A stretch of 29,894 bases of DNA from Natronoplasma sp964602715 (GTDB taxonomy: Archaea > Thermoplasmatota > Thermoplasmata > Halarchaeoplasmatales > Halarchaeoplasmataceae): the NCBI GenBank assembly GCA_964602715.1, contig CAZRSB010000020.1, positions 1 to 29,894 of the forward strand. Direction: 5' to 3'. The notes beneath the pieces are model-generated. The model made no database searches and had not been told where the DNA came from. It saw nothing but the letters and a program-made list of their open reading frames with translations. The position numbers and the translations under genes are program-made. The first letter of the stretch is position 1. Every line of letters begins with the position of its first letter. Positions 13,514-21,765 of the stretch are shown piece after piece.

Positions 13514-14536
13514 ATGTCAAATACTGAAGAAATGTTCATTGAGATTGGTAAAGATATTCTGATCGCTCTGGTTCTAGTTATGATAATTTTGGGCTCTCTC
13601 TATGCTTTCAGTGGTAGATGGCCTCCCATGGTAGTGATCGAAACAGGGAGTATGATGCACAGTGAAGAGAGTCAGATCGGGACAATTGATCCTGGTGATA
13701 TCGTGATAGTACAGGAAACAGAAAGAGAAGATATAACTACCTATGTTGAAGGCCGGAACGAAGATTATTCAAAATATGGTCAATATGGAGATGTGATCGT
13801 TTTTGATCGGGATGGCGATGGTGAGGAAACCCCTATAATTCATCGGGCCCTACTTTATCTCAAAGAAAATGAAACTAACGATTCTTTTGATGTTCCATCA
13901 CTTGCTCATTTAGAGTATGGTACTGACTGGTCTATTGATGCCGGAGAGGATGAACAATTGAGTGATGGTAGGAATTTGACTGGAACGCTGAAAATATATG
14001 ACTACGGTTTCGAAGATAAAGAGTTGAGCATAGATTTAGATAATTTAGGTACATCAGGTTTTATCACTAAAGGTGACGCCAACCCAAATATAGATCAAAA
14101 ACCAGGAGGTTACCAACCCATAGAAGAAGATTGGATCATCGGAAAATCAAGAGGCGAATTACCTTGGTTTGGAATAATCAAACTCGCTATTATGGGAAGA
14201 ACGGAGGAAGTTCCTTCTAATAGCTGGAGGAACTTCATCATCTCGATAGCTGTACTTTTGATGATCCCCTTGTTTATGGAGCTTGCAAACACGATTCATG
14301 ATAAAGTATGGGGTACAGAGGACAAGAGTGAGGATAAAACTACATTTAAAAATGCTCATTGGGATGAGGAAAACAAAATATATAAAGAGAACGATGACAA
14401 AGATCCTCCTCAGAATACTATAAAAGCATATGCTCAAAAAGATGTCGAATCCGATCCAACTAAATCAAACGAAAATAAATATGAGGAAAAAGAGAGTTCA
14501 GCATCCGAAACAAATAGAGGTGGAAGAGATATTTAA
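13514..14536 (+). CDS. Signal peptidase I, archaeal/ER (Sec11) type
   Basis: 340 residues; removes signal peptides from secreted proteins. TM1 is about 14-32. The catalytic Ser46 lies in ETGSMMHS; the general base is His110 (IIHRAL), the ER/archaeal alternative to bacterial Lys. Asp188 lies in TKGDANPN, with Asp194 following. TM2 is about 240-257, followed by an unusual hydrophilic, acidic cytoplasmic tail of about 80 residues with low complexity. A long insertion (about 110-180) sits between the His and Asp boxes. A TATA-like GGTTTAACTTT is centred 26 bases upstream of the ATG, suggesting leaderless expression. Confidence 0.93.
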   Translation: MSNTEEMFIEIGKDILIALVLVMIILGSLYAFSGRWPPMVVIETGSMMHSEESQIGTIDPGDIVIVQETEREDITTYVEGRNEDYSKYGQYGDVIVFDRDGDGEETPIIHRALLYLKENETNDSFDVPSLAHLEYGTDWSIDAGEDEQLSDGRNLTGTLKIYDYGFEDKELSIDLDNLGTSGFITKGDANPNIDQKPGGYQPIEEDWIIGKSRGELPWFGIIKLAIMGRTEEVPSNSWRNFIISIAVLLMIPLFMELANTIHDKVWGTEDKSEDKTTFKNAHWDEENKIYKENDDKDPPQNTIKAYAQKDVESDPTKSNENKYEEKESSASETNRGGRDI

Positions 14537-14550
14537 GAACAATTTTTTAG

Positions 14551-15840
14551 TCATATCAAAGTAGATTGTCTTGGGCCGGTTATATCTAATTTTCTAACTG
14601 ATTCAATGCTTTGATCCTTTTCTATGAGGTCGATTATATCTGATTTTGGTACCGATGACTTGATTTCTTTAGTTCTTCCTCTTCTTCCAAATGATTTCAC
14701 TCTAGCATTTATGAGTCCTAACATATCCAGTTCGGAGATCAAATCTGTTATCCTTCTTTGGGTGAGAGGGTCCATACCTGATTTTTTGCTAAGCTGTGTG
14801 TAACCGGAGTATACTTCACCAGTAGTCAGTTTATCTTTTCCATTTTCGTTCATGAGTAGTATTGAATAGAGTACAAGTTTAGAGTGAGTGGGTAATGTGT
14901 TCACAGCTTCCCTAACACAATCTTGCTCTATCTTATTTTTTGCCTTATAAACATGATTGGTGTCGACTGCTTTTTCTTCCTCCCTTTCGGCTATTTCAGC
15001 AGAAACCCTCAGCAGATCAAGTGCTCTTCTAGCATCTCCGTGTTCTTGAGCCGCCAAAGCGGCACATAGTGATATCACATCATTTCCTAATATGTCTGGT
15101 TCAAAAGCTTTTTCTGCCCTATCAGCAAGTATATCTTTAAGTTGATCAGCGTTATAAGGTGGGAATATCATCTTTTCTTCACCAAGTCTACTTTTTACTC
15201 TAGGGTCTAAAAACTCAGTGAACTTCAAGTTGTTAGATATGCCTATCAAACTAACTTTGCTTTTTTCAAGTTCAGAATTGATCTTTGAAAGATGATAGAG
15301 AACACTATCACCGTTTTTTGTTACGAGCTTATCTAGCTCGTCCAAAATAATCACAACGACTCTTCTTTTTTCTTCAATTTTTTCTTTTAAAGATTCATAC
15401 ACTTTTTCCATTGGCCAACCTGTGAAAGGGATCTGTTCGTCCCAGTCCTCAACAAATTTGTTTCCGATGTTTTTCATTACTCCGTAATGAGTATCTACTA
15501 CCTCGCAATTGATGTATACATATTCAACTTCATCTATATTATAATCTCCAAATTCAGAATTGAGATCGCTCTTTTCGTTTTCTCTCTTAAGCCGGTTTAT
15601 CTCTCTTTCAAGATATCTAACTACAGCGGTTTTTCCTGTGCCAGTTTTACCAAATATAAGAACGTTAGAAGGCCGATTACCTCTTAAAGCGGTCACCATG
15701 ATCGAAGCGAGATCATCGATCTCCTCTTTCCGATGAGGTAGTTCTTCTGGGACATAAGATGGCCTCAGTATATCTCTGTCACCTTTGAATAAAGAGCTTG
15801 AATCCATATAAGATTTGAACACATTGTGTTGGCCTATCAT
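14551..15840 (-). CDS. orc1/cdc6: Orc1/Cdc6 replication initiator
   Basis: 429 residues. AAA+ origin-binding protein that loads MCM. Typical N-terminus (FKGDRDILRPSYVPEELPHR), Walker A GKTGTGKT (64-71), Walker B IILDELDK, sensor 1 region GISNNL and RVKSRLG containing the arginine finger, then a C-terminal winged helix (about 345-429) that binds origin repeats. The ATG at 15840 is chosen because AAGGAGGA lies about 9 bases ahead; the frame is open 32 codons further upstream, but that stretch lacks family features. The gene-free region upstream (15841-16255) is a candidate origin. Only one initiator is seen in this window. Confidence 0.97.
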   Translation of the reverse strand: MIGQHNVFKSYMDSSSLFKGDRDILRPSYVPEELPHRKEEIDDLASIMVTALRGNRPSNVLIFGKTGTGKTAVVRYLEREINRLKRENEKSDLNSEFGDYNIDEVEYVYINCEVVDTHYGVMKNIGNKFVEDWDEQIPFTGWPMEKVYESLKEKIEEKRRVVVIILDELDKLVTKNGDSVLYHLSKINSELEKSKVSLIGISNNLKFTEFLDPRVKSRLGEEKMIFPPYNADQLKDILADRAEKAFEPDILGNDVISLCAALAAQEHGDARRALDLLRVSAEIAEREEEKAVDTNHVYKAKNKIEQDCVREAVNTLPTHSKLVLYSILLMNENGKDKLTTGEVYSGYTQLSKKSGMDPLTQRRITDLISELDMLGLINARVKSFGRRGRTKEIKSSVPKSDIIDLIEKDQSIESVRKLDITGPRQSTLI

Positions 15841-16255
15841 ATACAAGTCCTCCTTACACCCCTTCATTTCAAGTGGAACTTGACCGGCAAGCAGAAATAA
15901 AGTTAGTTCCGCTTTTTTTTGCCATTTATCACTCAACCGGGGCTCGTCTTTAGGGATATCTACGATTTACTGTAACATTAAAAAGCTTTCGTCAGACGTT
16001 TTTTGGACGATCATATGCAGGTTTTTAATACCCTAACGTATGACGCTTTAAGTACCTTTATATAAGAGAATTTAGAGATAAAGATAAATTCACATATATA
16101 TTAGGCAAGGTCTCCTCATTTTTTCCCGGTTTTTTCCGCCGAGCAATCACCGCAAATGAACTATAGCAAAAATGAACGGTTTTTCAAGTAGAAGATATCC
16201 TGATTTTTCAAAATGAAAGAAAAAGAGTTTTTTGATGGTTTTTTGTATTTCTATT
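15841..16255. other. Gene-free region upstream of orc1/cdc6; candidate replication origin
   Basis: 415 bases with no credible gene on either strand, the longest such stretch in the window. On the plus strand it contains five copies of a GG/CG-then-T5-6 motif: CGTTTTTTGG (15997), AGGTTTTTAA (16019), CCGGTTTTTTCCG (16126), ACGGTTTTTC (16176) and ATGGTTTTTTGT (16235), together with AT-rich tracts (16085-16102). Archaeal origins often lie next to orc1/cdc6, but the classical ORB core TTCCANTGGAAA is absent. A plus-strand TATA-like CTTTATATAAG (16057-16067) could instead drive a short RNA ended by the T runs. Confidence 0.35.
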
Positions 16256-16846
16256 TTAATCAACAGGTCCTATGGGGAATACCGTTTTTTCGTAATACTC
16301 ATTTGTCACTTCGGCTAGAGCAGTATATACTGCGCTAAATCCGCAGATTATCCCTTCTATTCCCGCTATGATATAGAGCGTCTCTCCTAGGTCTGTATTA
16401 GGACCTACTGCGTATGCTAATGCTAGTAGGAAGAATAAGATCGTTAGAGTAGAAAATACTACTTGGAGAGCTCTGTTCATCTTGAGAGTCGACAAAAACA
16501 TCCAACCGGTGAATAGACCCCACATGGCTAAATAGGCTGCCTGAGTAGTGTGATTAGGGCCTTCTATACCTCCTATGATCTCAGGTATCATCAATAGACC
16601 TACAAATGATAACCAGAAAAGACCATAAGAACTGAAGGCTACCCCTGGAAATGTATTGCCTTGTTTCATTTCCCACCAACCGGCGATCAGTTGAGCAAAA
16701 CCACCGTAGAATATACCCATCGCTAGTATCATACTACTTGGGTCCCAATCAGGGTTGGCGTTGTATATGTTCAAAAGTACAGTAGTCATACCAAAACCCA
16801 TCAATCCTAAAGGGGCCGGATTTGCAAGTTTGCTTTTTTCAGCCAT
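16256..16846 (-). CDS. AceTr (GPR1/FUN34/SatP) family acetate/succinate transporter
   Basis: 196 residues, six membrane spans. The family signature NPAPLGL lies at residues 9-15, followed by GFGMTTVLLN; later spans include FYGGFAQLIAGWWEMK, with the family-typical FGG-x-x-Q-like element, and AMWGLFTGWMF. Relatives (SatP/YaaH, Ato1, Gpr1) carry acetate or succinate with protons, and some behave as channels. The ATG at 16846 is chosen over GTG 16855 because NPAPLGL is normally close to the start and GTGAT precedes it. A TATA-like run of ATATATATATAT lies at about 16873-16886. No acetate-metabolism gene is adjacent, so the substrate is assigned by family only. Confidence 0.9.
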   Translation of the reverse strand: MAEKSKLANPAPLGLMGFGMTTVLLNIYNANPDWDPSSMILAMGIFYGGFAQLIAGWWEMKQGNTFPGVAFSSYGLFWLSFVGLLMIPEIIGGIEGPNHTTQAAYLAMWGLFTGWMFLSTLKMNRALQVVFSTLTILFFLLALAYAVGPNTDLGETLYIIAGIEGIICGFSAVYTALAEVTNEYYEKTVFPIGPVD

Positions 16847-16959
16847 TGAAATCACTTGCTTTGGTATTGTTAGAATATATATATATTTTTTGAATCTGTT
16901 TATAAAACAATCTCAAAGACTTTAGGAAAAAAAGAAAAAAATCACAAGGAGGTTTCTTT

Positions 16960-17286
16960 TCATTTATCTTTTGCCTTCTTTTTCGCCCTTTTTTTTCTTT
17001 GTTTTGCGTCAAATCCTGTCGCTTCTTCTAAAAAATCATTCCATATCGATATGGTCTCGGATGCGACTTCGTTATCGACATCTTTATTCATCTTCAAATC
17101 AACCCAGAGTCCAGTCCTTCCCTCAGTCCATACTTCTAATCGAGATATCGCTTTGTGATCTTCTATGATAAGTTTTTCATCTTCTTTCTGTACTTCTTCA
17201 AAAGTATCTTTCATCAATTCTTCTAGTTTGTCGCCTTCGATATTCTTGAAATGTCCTCTTTTCACGTCATAGCGATTTTTACCCAT
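16960..17286 (-). CDS. Conserved archaeal protein, DUF5611-like
   Basis: 108 residues. The N-terminal YDVKRGHFKNIEG and the central GLWVDLKMNKDV resemble an uncharacterised archaeal family I recall as DUF5611. The last 20 residues are almost all Lys, Arg, Ala and Asp, a possible nucleic-acid- or ribosome-binding tail. ATG 17286 lies about 70 bases from the divergent aspS promoter. It could share a transcript with the downstream AceTr-type gene, but the spacer of 113 bases between them holds its own TATA-like element. Function unknown. Confidence 0.65.
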   Translation of the reverse strand: MGKNRYDVKRGHFKNIEGDKLEELMKDTFEEVQKEDEKLIIEDHKAISRLEVWTEGRTGLWVDLKMNKDVDNEVASETISIWNDFLEEATGFDAKQRKKRAKKKAKDK

Positions 17287-17358
17287 GATATCACATAGAG
17301 ATTATCATCAATACATATTTTAGATTTTGGGGTCAATTTAGGTATAATCTCCTGAAGC

Positions 17359-17368
17359 CTTTTATATG
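17359..17368 (+). promoter_or_regulatory. TATA-like box for aspS
   Basis: CTTTTATATG, centred 26 bases before the ATG at 17389; the leader between them has no ribosome binding site, so aspS is predicted leaderless. Confidence 0.6.
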
Positions 17369-17388
17369 TCTCTTTCATAAACCATTTC

Positions 17389-18708
17389 ATGAAAAGGATA
17401 AGTGCGAAAGATGCAGTCGATTTAGAGGAAAGTTGTAAATGTCAGCTTGGCGGTTGGGTTCAGGAGATAAAAAATCTTGGCGGCATAGCGTTCATGAAAG
17501 TCCGAGATAGAACAGGAGTTTTTCAAGTGGTGCTTTCAAAAGAAGACATGGGCGAAGAAGGTTTTGATGAAGCTGTAGATATACCAAGAGAAAGCGTTGT
17601 GGTAGTAGAAGGAGAAAAAAAAGATACTGATCAAACCCAATTAGGGTATGAGATAGTTCCTAAATCTTTAAAGGTGGAGTCTGAAGCAGATAAACCTCTA
17701 CCGTTGGGAGTCGTCGATAAAGTAGAATCGGAGATGGGTACTAGATTTGACAACCGTTTTCTTGATCTTAGGAAGGAGGAGAAAAAAAAGGTTTTTCAGA
17801 TCAGAGACCTACTTTTAGAAGGCGTCAGGGAATTTTTCGATAAAGAAGATTTTATCGAAGTGCACACACCTAAAATAGTGGCTGCCGGTGCAGAAGGCGG
17901 GGCTACACTATTTGAGCTGGATTATTATGGAGATGAAGCCTTCCTTGCTCAGAGTCCTCAATTGTATAAACAGATGCTTATGGGATCTGGTTTTGAAAGA
18001 GTTTTTGAAATAGGCCCGGCTTACAGGGCCGAAGACTTCGCAACAGTAAGGCATACCTCTGAATTTATATCCCTAGATTTTGAGATATCTTTTATTGAAA
18101 GTTCCGCCGATATCATGGATATGACGAGTTATATGATCATATATGCATTTGAGTACGTTAAAAAAGAAGGTGATGATTTACTAGACGACCTTGGCGTTGA
18201 GTTGAAAGTGCCCGACCATCCCTTTAAGAAAATACCTTATAGGGAATGTATAAGCATATTAGAAGATATGGGTCACGAATGGGAGGGGGAGCCTGACATA
18301 GGGACAGAAGAAGAGAAGATACTAGGTAAATATGTTGAAGAACAATTTGATACTGAGTTCTTTTTCATTACTGAATTTCCAACGCAAGTGAAAAAAAATA
18401 CATTTTATGCTATGAGGAAAGAGTATGATCCCTCTTTAACGACCTATTTTGATCTAGAATATAAAGGACAAGAACTCGTTTCTGGAGGTCAAAGAGAACA
18501 CCGTTATTCGATTCTTGTTGAACAGATGGAAGAAGTCGGATTGGAGGAAGGGGATTTCGAATCCTATCTCAAACCTTTCAAATATGGTATGCCTCCTCAT
18601 GGAGGTATAGGTTTAGGTATAGATAGGCTTCTTCAAAAGATGCTTGATTTTGAAAACGTGAGAGAGGCGATCTTATTTCCTAGAGATCCTGAAAGACTCG
18701 AACCCTGA
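17389..18708 (+). CDS. aspS: Archaeal-type aspartyl-tRNA synthetase, probably non-discriminating
   Basis: 439 residues, the archaeal class IIb length. The N-terminal OB anticodon-binding domain (about 1-105) has GGWVQEIKNLGG. The catalytic core has motif 2 IGPAYRAEDF with RHTSEF, the aspartate-binding LAQSPQLYKQ (about 186-195) and motif 3 GIGLGIDRLL. Where Thermococcus AspRS has Trp26 and Lys85, residues tied to strict recognition of tRNA-Asp, this protein has Gln25 and Gln84. That fits an enzyme that also charges tRNA-Asn, with later amidation by GatCAB, but this is inference; no asparaginyl-tRNA synthetase or gat gene is in the window to decide. Confidence 0.97.
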   Translation: MKRISAKDAVDLEESCKCQLGGWVQEIKNLGGIAFMKVRDRTGVFQVVLSKEDMGEEGFDEAVDIPRESVVVVEGEKKDTDQTQLGYEIVPKSLKVESEADKPLPLGVVDKVESEMGTRFDNRFLDLRKEEKKKVFQIRDLLLEGVREFFDKEDFIEVHTPKIVAAGAEGGATLFELDYYGDEAFLAQSPQLYKQMLMGSGFERVFEIGPAYRAEDFATVRHTSEFISLDFEISFIESSADIMDMTSYMIIYAFEYVKKEGDDLLDDLGVELKVPDHPFKKIPYRECISILEDMGHEWEGEPDIGTEEEKILGKYVEEQFDTEFFFITEFPTQVKKNTFYAMRKEYDPSLTTYFDLEYKGQELVSGGQREHRYSILVEQMEEVGLEEGDFESYLKPFKYGMPPHGGIGLGIDRLLQKMLDFENVREAILFPRDPERLEP

Positions 18709-18728
18709 TACTTAATTGAGCAGGATAG

Positions 18729-18739
18729 GTTTAAATAAA
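18729..18739 (+). promoter_or_regulatory. TATA-like box for hjc
   Basis: GTTTAAATAAA, centred about 26 bases before the ATG at 18759, with no ribosome binding site; hjc is predicted leaderless. Confidence 0.55.
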
Positions 18740-18758
18740 AACGGTTCATTCGAATAAT

Positions 18759-19277
18759 ATGGCTCAGGGCAAATACGAGCGAGAATTAAAAGGAGTATTA
18801 TCTGGAGATGAAGAAGTCATAAAAGATTTGACGAAAACATGTACTGAAACAGAGCAAAATGCTTATGAGAAGGCAAAGGATATACCTTTCTTAGTTGTGC
18901 GAGGGGCAGGGAGCTTGGGTGTTGACCTTGTAGCTGTAAGAGGAGACGTATCTTTCCTTATCGAAGTAAAATCATCGAAGGAAGATGTTCTTTATCTTAG
19001 TGACCAAAAAAGGCTGACAGAACAAGCCCAGGAGATGAAACAAATATGTTTGGAGACTAAACTTCTACCAATGTATGCCTACAGGTTGAAAGGTTGTAGG
19101 GGTGACAAATGGAAATTGTTCACAATGGACATAGACGGCCTTTCAAAAAAATACAGGATATTGAATAGAAAACTCCCAAATTTAAAAACAACGGTTCATA
19201 ACAATTACAAGATACCGTGGGAAGAAGGGATGCCTCTCAGTAAGTTTTTAAATTACCTAGAACGTCTTTTAAAATAG
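18759..19277 (+). CDS. hjc: Hjc-type Holliday junction resolvase
   Basis: 172 residues, longer than the usual 120-145. The conserved N-terminal KYERELKGVL, then VRGAGSLGVDLVAV and FLIEVKSS form the type II restriction-like site (Glu near residue 9, Asp56, Glu69, Lys71). It cuts four-way DNA junctions during recombination. The extra length is an insertion of about 20 residues between the first helix and the RGAG strand, plus a C-terminal extension after residue 120 containing basic YRLKGCRGDKWK, which may help bind DNA. The TATA-like box is centred 26 bases upstream. It is probably monocistronic, followed by a separate DUF373 gene. Confidence 0.9.
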   Translation: MAQGKYERELKGVLSGDEEVIKDLTKTCTETEQNAYEKAKDIPFLVVRGAGSLGVDLVAVRGDVSFLIEVKSSKEDVLYLSDQKRLTEQAQEMKQICLETKLLPMYAYRLKGCRGDKWKLFTMDIDGLSKKYRILNRKLPNLKTTVHNNYKIPWEEGMPLSKFLNYLERLLK

Positions 19278-19360
19278 GATATGCTTAGGAAAAATTGGCA
19301 AAGACTAAATATCTTTATTGAAATATTAACTATCCCTATTGGGAATCAGAGGAGAAGGAG

Positions 19361-20506
19361 ATGCGGAAGCTAATCTTGTGTGCGGATCGAGATGACGACA
19401 TAGGTGAAAAAACTAGTTGGGATACCCCTATCATCGGTAGAGACGATAATCTCCAGGCGGCTATCGAGCTTGGATTAGAAGATCCGGAAGATTCTGATAC
19501 CAACTCTATTTTCTCTGCGATTTCATTATACGATGAACTCAAAGAGAAAGGGGATGATGTAGTCTTAGCTACGATCTGTGGAGCCCCATCTATAGGATAT
19601 ACTTCTGATGAGGCTCTCAGTAGAGAATTAGATATTGTACTCGAAGAAACCAATCCAGATTCAGCGATCTTAGTTACAGACGGAGCAGAGGATGAGTACA
19701 TAAGTCCCATAGTCTCATCTAAGATTGATCTATCCCATATTCGAACCGTTTATGTCAAACAGAGCGAGAGCGTGGAAAATCTTTATTATCTTTTAGTTAA
19801 AACCTTCAGGGAGGAAAGGACTAAACGAAGGATATTGCTTCCTATATCTTTAGCTTTGTTGGTATATGGTGGTCTAAGGATGATCGCGCTTTTAGGTGAT
19901 CTGGCTATAGAGGGGGTATCTGCTTTGGCAGGGTTACCCGGTTTTGGTCTTGGTGCGATTTTCTTCGTGATTGGTTTATATATTCTGATCAAGATATATG
20001 AGATTGACAGAAAGGGTTTGGATCTATATGATAAACTTAGCAAAGCGATAAGAGAGGGTGCAGTCTGGCTTCCCTTTGCAGCTGTTTCATTGTTGATTGT
20101 AGTCTCCAGCACTATCCAAGGTTGGAGCACCATAATAGAAGAAGATATAGAACAACCTCTACACATAATATTGAGTTTTACTACAACTGTGATCTGGTGG
20201 TGGATTGGAGCCATATTCATATATAAACTCGGCAGACTCATAGATACCTATATAACTCAAGGAAAAGTGAAGACCTCATTTTGGTATTTATTTTTGAGTC
20301 TGTTTGCCCTAGCTTTTATATTCTGGGGAGCTCTAGATTATATACAAGCCCTGATAGATATGGAAGAAACCAGCGAGGTTCCCGTGTTGATAAGTATATC
20401 TTTAGGATTGTTACTGGGCATTCTAGCAGGATTGACTCAAAGAAGCTTTAAGAAACGGCAGGAAGATAAAGGGTCTGATGTTGAAGAGACATTAGCTGAG
20501 AGTTGA
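19361..20506 (+). CDS. DUF373 family membrane protein
   Basis: 381 residues. A soluble N-terminal domain (about 1-155), beginning LILCADRDDDIG and holding PIIGRDDNLQAAIELGLEDPEDSDTN-like conserved acidic segments and CGAPSIGY, precedes about six membrane spans (155-365). The C-terminal tail is charged. The family is almost exclusively archaeal and its function is unknown; the acidic N-terminal motifs hint at nucleotide or metal binding. The ATG follows GGAGAAGGAG directly. The gene ends 21 bases before mptE, so the two are probably cotranscribed; whether DUF373 relates to pterin metabolism is unknown. Confidence 0.9.
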   Translation: MRKLILCADRDDDIGEKTSWDTPIIGRDDNLQAAIELGLEDPEDSDTNSIFSAISLYDELKEKGDDVVLATICGAPSIGYTSDEALSRELDIVLEETNPDSAILVTDGAEDEYISPIVSSKIDLSHIRTVYVKQSESVENLYYLLVKTFREERTKRRILLPISLALLVYGGLRMIALLGDLAIEGVSALAGLPGFGLGAIFFVIGLYILIKIYEIDRKGLDLYDKLSKAIREGAVWLPFAAVSLLIVVSSTIQGWSTIIEEDIEQPLHIILSFTTTVIWWWIGAIFIYKLGRLIDTYITQGKVKTSFWYLFLSLFALAFIFWGALDYIQALIDMEETSEVPVLISISLGLLLGILAGLTQRSFKKRQEDKGSDVEETLAES

Positions 20507-20527
20507 ATATTGGGGGAGGTTTATTTT

Positions 20528-21154
20528 GTGGAGTTTGTTAATTGGAAACCGATTTACAAGGAAATAATATCTGACTTTGATTACTCAGAAAAACAGGATC
20601 GTAAGGCGGCGAAAGTACTATCAAAGTTGAGAGATAGTGACAGTCTTTCTCCATTAAACGAATTAAGAGATCAAACAGTTGAGATAATAGGCCCATATTT
20701 TTCGGGTGAAAAACACTCATCGAAAAGTAGTTTGATAGCCGCAGGATCATCCTTGACAAATATTATAAAAAATGAGGTTCAACCTGATCTTCTAGTAACG
20801 GATCTTGATGGGGATACTCGACTTCAGTTAGAAATTAATCTAGATGGGGTTCCAGCAGTTATCCATGCACACGGAGATAATATTCCACTGTTGAAGAGGT
20901 GGGCAAAAAAATTTCACGGCCACGTTATCTGTACATGCCAGTGCAGACCTTCACATGACGGGATATATAATTTTGGAGGTTTCACTGACGGAGACAGAGC
21001 CTGCTTCATAGCGGATCATTTTGAGGCTAAAGAGATAATCCTGAATGGTTGGGATTTTGAGGAACCTTTCAAAGGAGATGAAAATAAGCGAAAAAAATTG
21101 AGGTGGGCAAAAAAACTGATCAAAAAACTAAACACTCCTTTTAAACGGATATGA
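20528..21154 (+). CDS. mptE: MptE-type 6-hydroxymethyl-7,8-dihydropterin pyrophosphokinase
   Basis: 208 residues, DUF115 family. MptE activates 6-hydroxymethyl-dihydropterin in archaeal tetrahydromethanopterin or folate synthesis. Conserved segments seen are the N-terminal FVNWKPIYKEI, AAGSSL (about 70-75), DLLVTDLDGD (about 87-96), VIHAHGDN (about 109-116) and NFGGFTDGDRA (about 147-157). GTG 20528 is preferred because GGGGGAGGT at 20512-20520 is 8 bases upstream; the TTG at 20510 would overlap this site. It follows the DUF373 gene by 21 bases. The presence of mptE suggests a methanopterin or folate-like C1 carrier. Confidence 0.92.
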   Translation: MEFVNWKPIYKEIISDFDYSEKQDRKAAKVLSKLRDSDSLSPLNELRDQTVEIIGPYFSGEKHSSKSSLIAAGSSLTNIIKNEVQPDLLVTDLDGDTRLQLEINLDGVPAVIHAHGDNIPLLKRWAKKFHGHVICTCQCRPSHDGIYNFGGFTDGDRACFIADHFEAKEIILNGWDFEEPFKGDENKRKKLRWAKKLIKKLNTPFKRI

Positions 21155-21210
21155 TGGGATAATGTCCATCAAAAAGTATTATGATCTGATAAGCGGAAAG
21201 GGAAGGGGAA

Positions 21211-21301
21211 GATTTATTTATATTATTAATCATTTACCATCGAACCTAAGAGGATGCTTTAATATCCTCTACTGTATGGGTCAGGCCCTATGTGATGCAC
21301 T
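21211..21301 (+). other. Promoter and structured short leader of the DUF6015-like gene
   Basis: A TATA-like TTTATTTATATTA (21213-21225) predicts transcription from about 21245. The leader then holds a perfect 7-bp hairpin, AGAGGAT (21249-21255) with ATCCTCT (21264-21270), and a weaker GGG/CCC hairpin in GGGTCAGGCCC (21278-21288). No clear ribosome binding site precedes the GTG at 21302. The structure could modulate translation or be a small RNA; no riboswitch class is recognised. Confidence 0.4.
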
Positions 21302-21688
21302 GTGAATAGAGTTACCTATAAAGATTTAAAAGAAGCGATCGAGTCTGCATCGATCGAGTCAAGAACAGATATAGATGATCCTGATGATATAGCTGAGCTA
21401 GTGATCAATCTATTTGGATTTGACAAAACGATCACTGATAATCTACTTTCACCTCGGGAGAGAGATATATTCTATAAACTTGAAGATTTAGATATCCTTT
21501 TCACAGAAGAGGAGACTACTAGTCTACCAAGTGGGAAAAAATGGAGGATACATTATTGGGTATTGAATGAAAACAAGATCAAAGAACTATTGGAAAATAA
21601 AAACGGAGAGAAGGAAAAAGAACGAACTGAAGAAAAGTCGATCTACAATGACCTTTCAGATGAGATTTGGGAAAGAGGAAGTACATGA
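21302..21688 (+). CDS. DUF6015-like small archaeal protein
   Basis: 128 residues. The arrangement of an N-terminal helix (YKDLKEAIESAS), a LFGFDKTITDNLLSPRERDI core, the FYKLEDLDIL segment and WRIHYWVLNENKI resembles a winged-helix-like archaeal family I recall as DUF6015, seen mostly in Thermoplasmatota. It may bind DNA, but no target is known. The GTG start at 21302 is the only in-frame start near the conserved N-terminus. The C-terminal 35 residues are Lys/Glu rich and probably disordered. A separate leader with hairpins precedes the gene (21211-21301). Confidence 0.65.
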   Translation: MNRVTYKDLKEAIESASIESRTDIDDPDDIAELVINLFGFDKTITDNLLSPRERDIFYKLEDLDILFTEEETTSLPSGKKWRIHYWVLNENKIKELLENKNGEKEKERTEEKSIYNDLSDEIWERGST

Positions 21689-21765
21689 AAAAAGTGATAT
21701 GAGGATGCTTCTATTTTGGAAAAATAGTAAATAAGAAATGAAGTAAAGATTGAAAAGAGGATAAG

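Noticed and set aside
19786..20241. 151-codon open frame on the minus strand inside the DUF373 gene
   Set aside because: It is a shadow of the membrane-span coding region; no start signal or recognised motif.
21241..21301. A tRNA or known riboswitch in the leader before 21302
   Set aside because: Only two short hairpins are visible; there is no cloverleaf and no recognised aptamer consensus.
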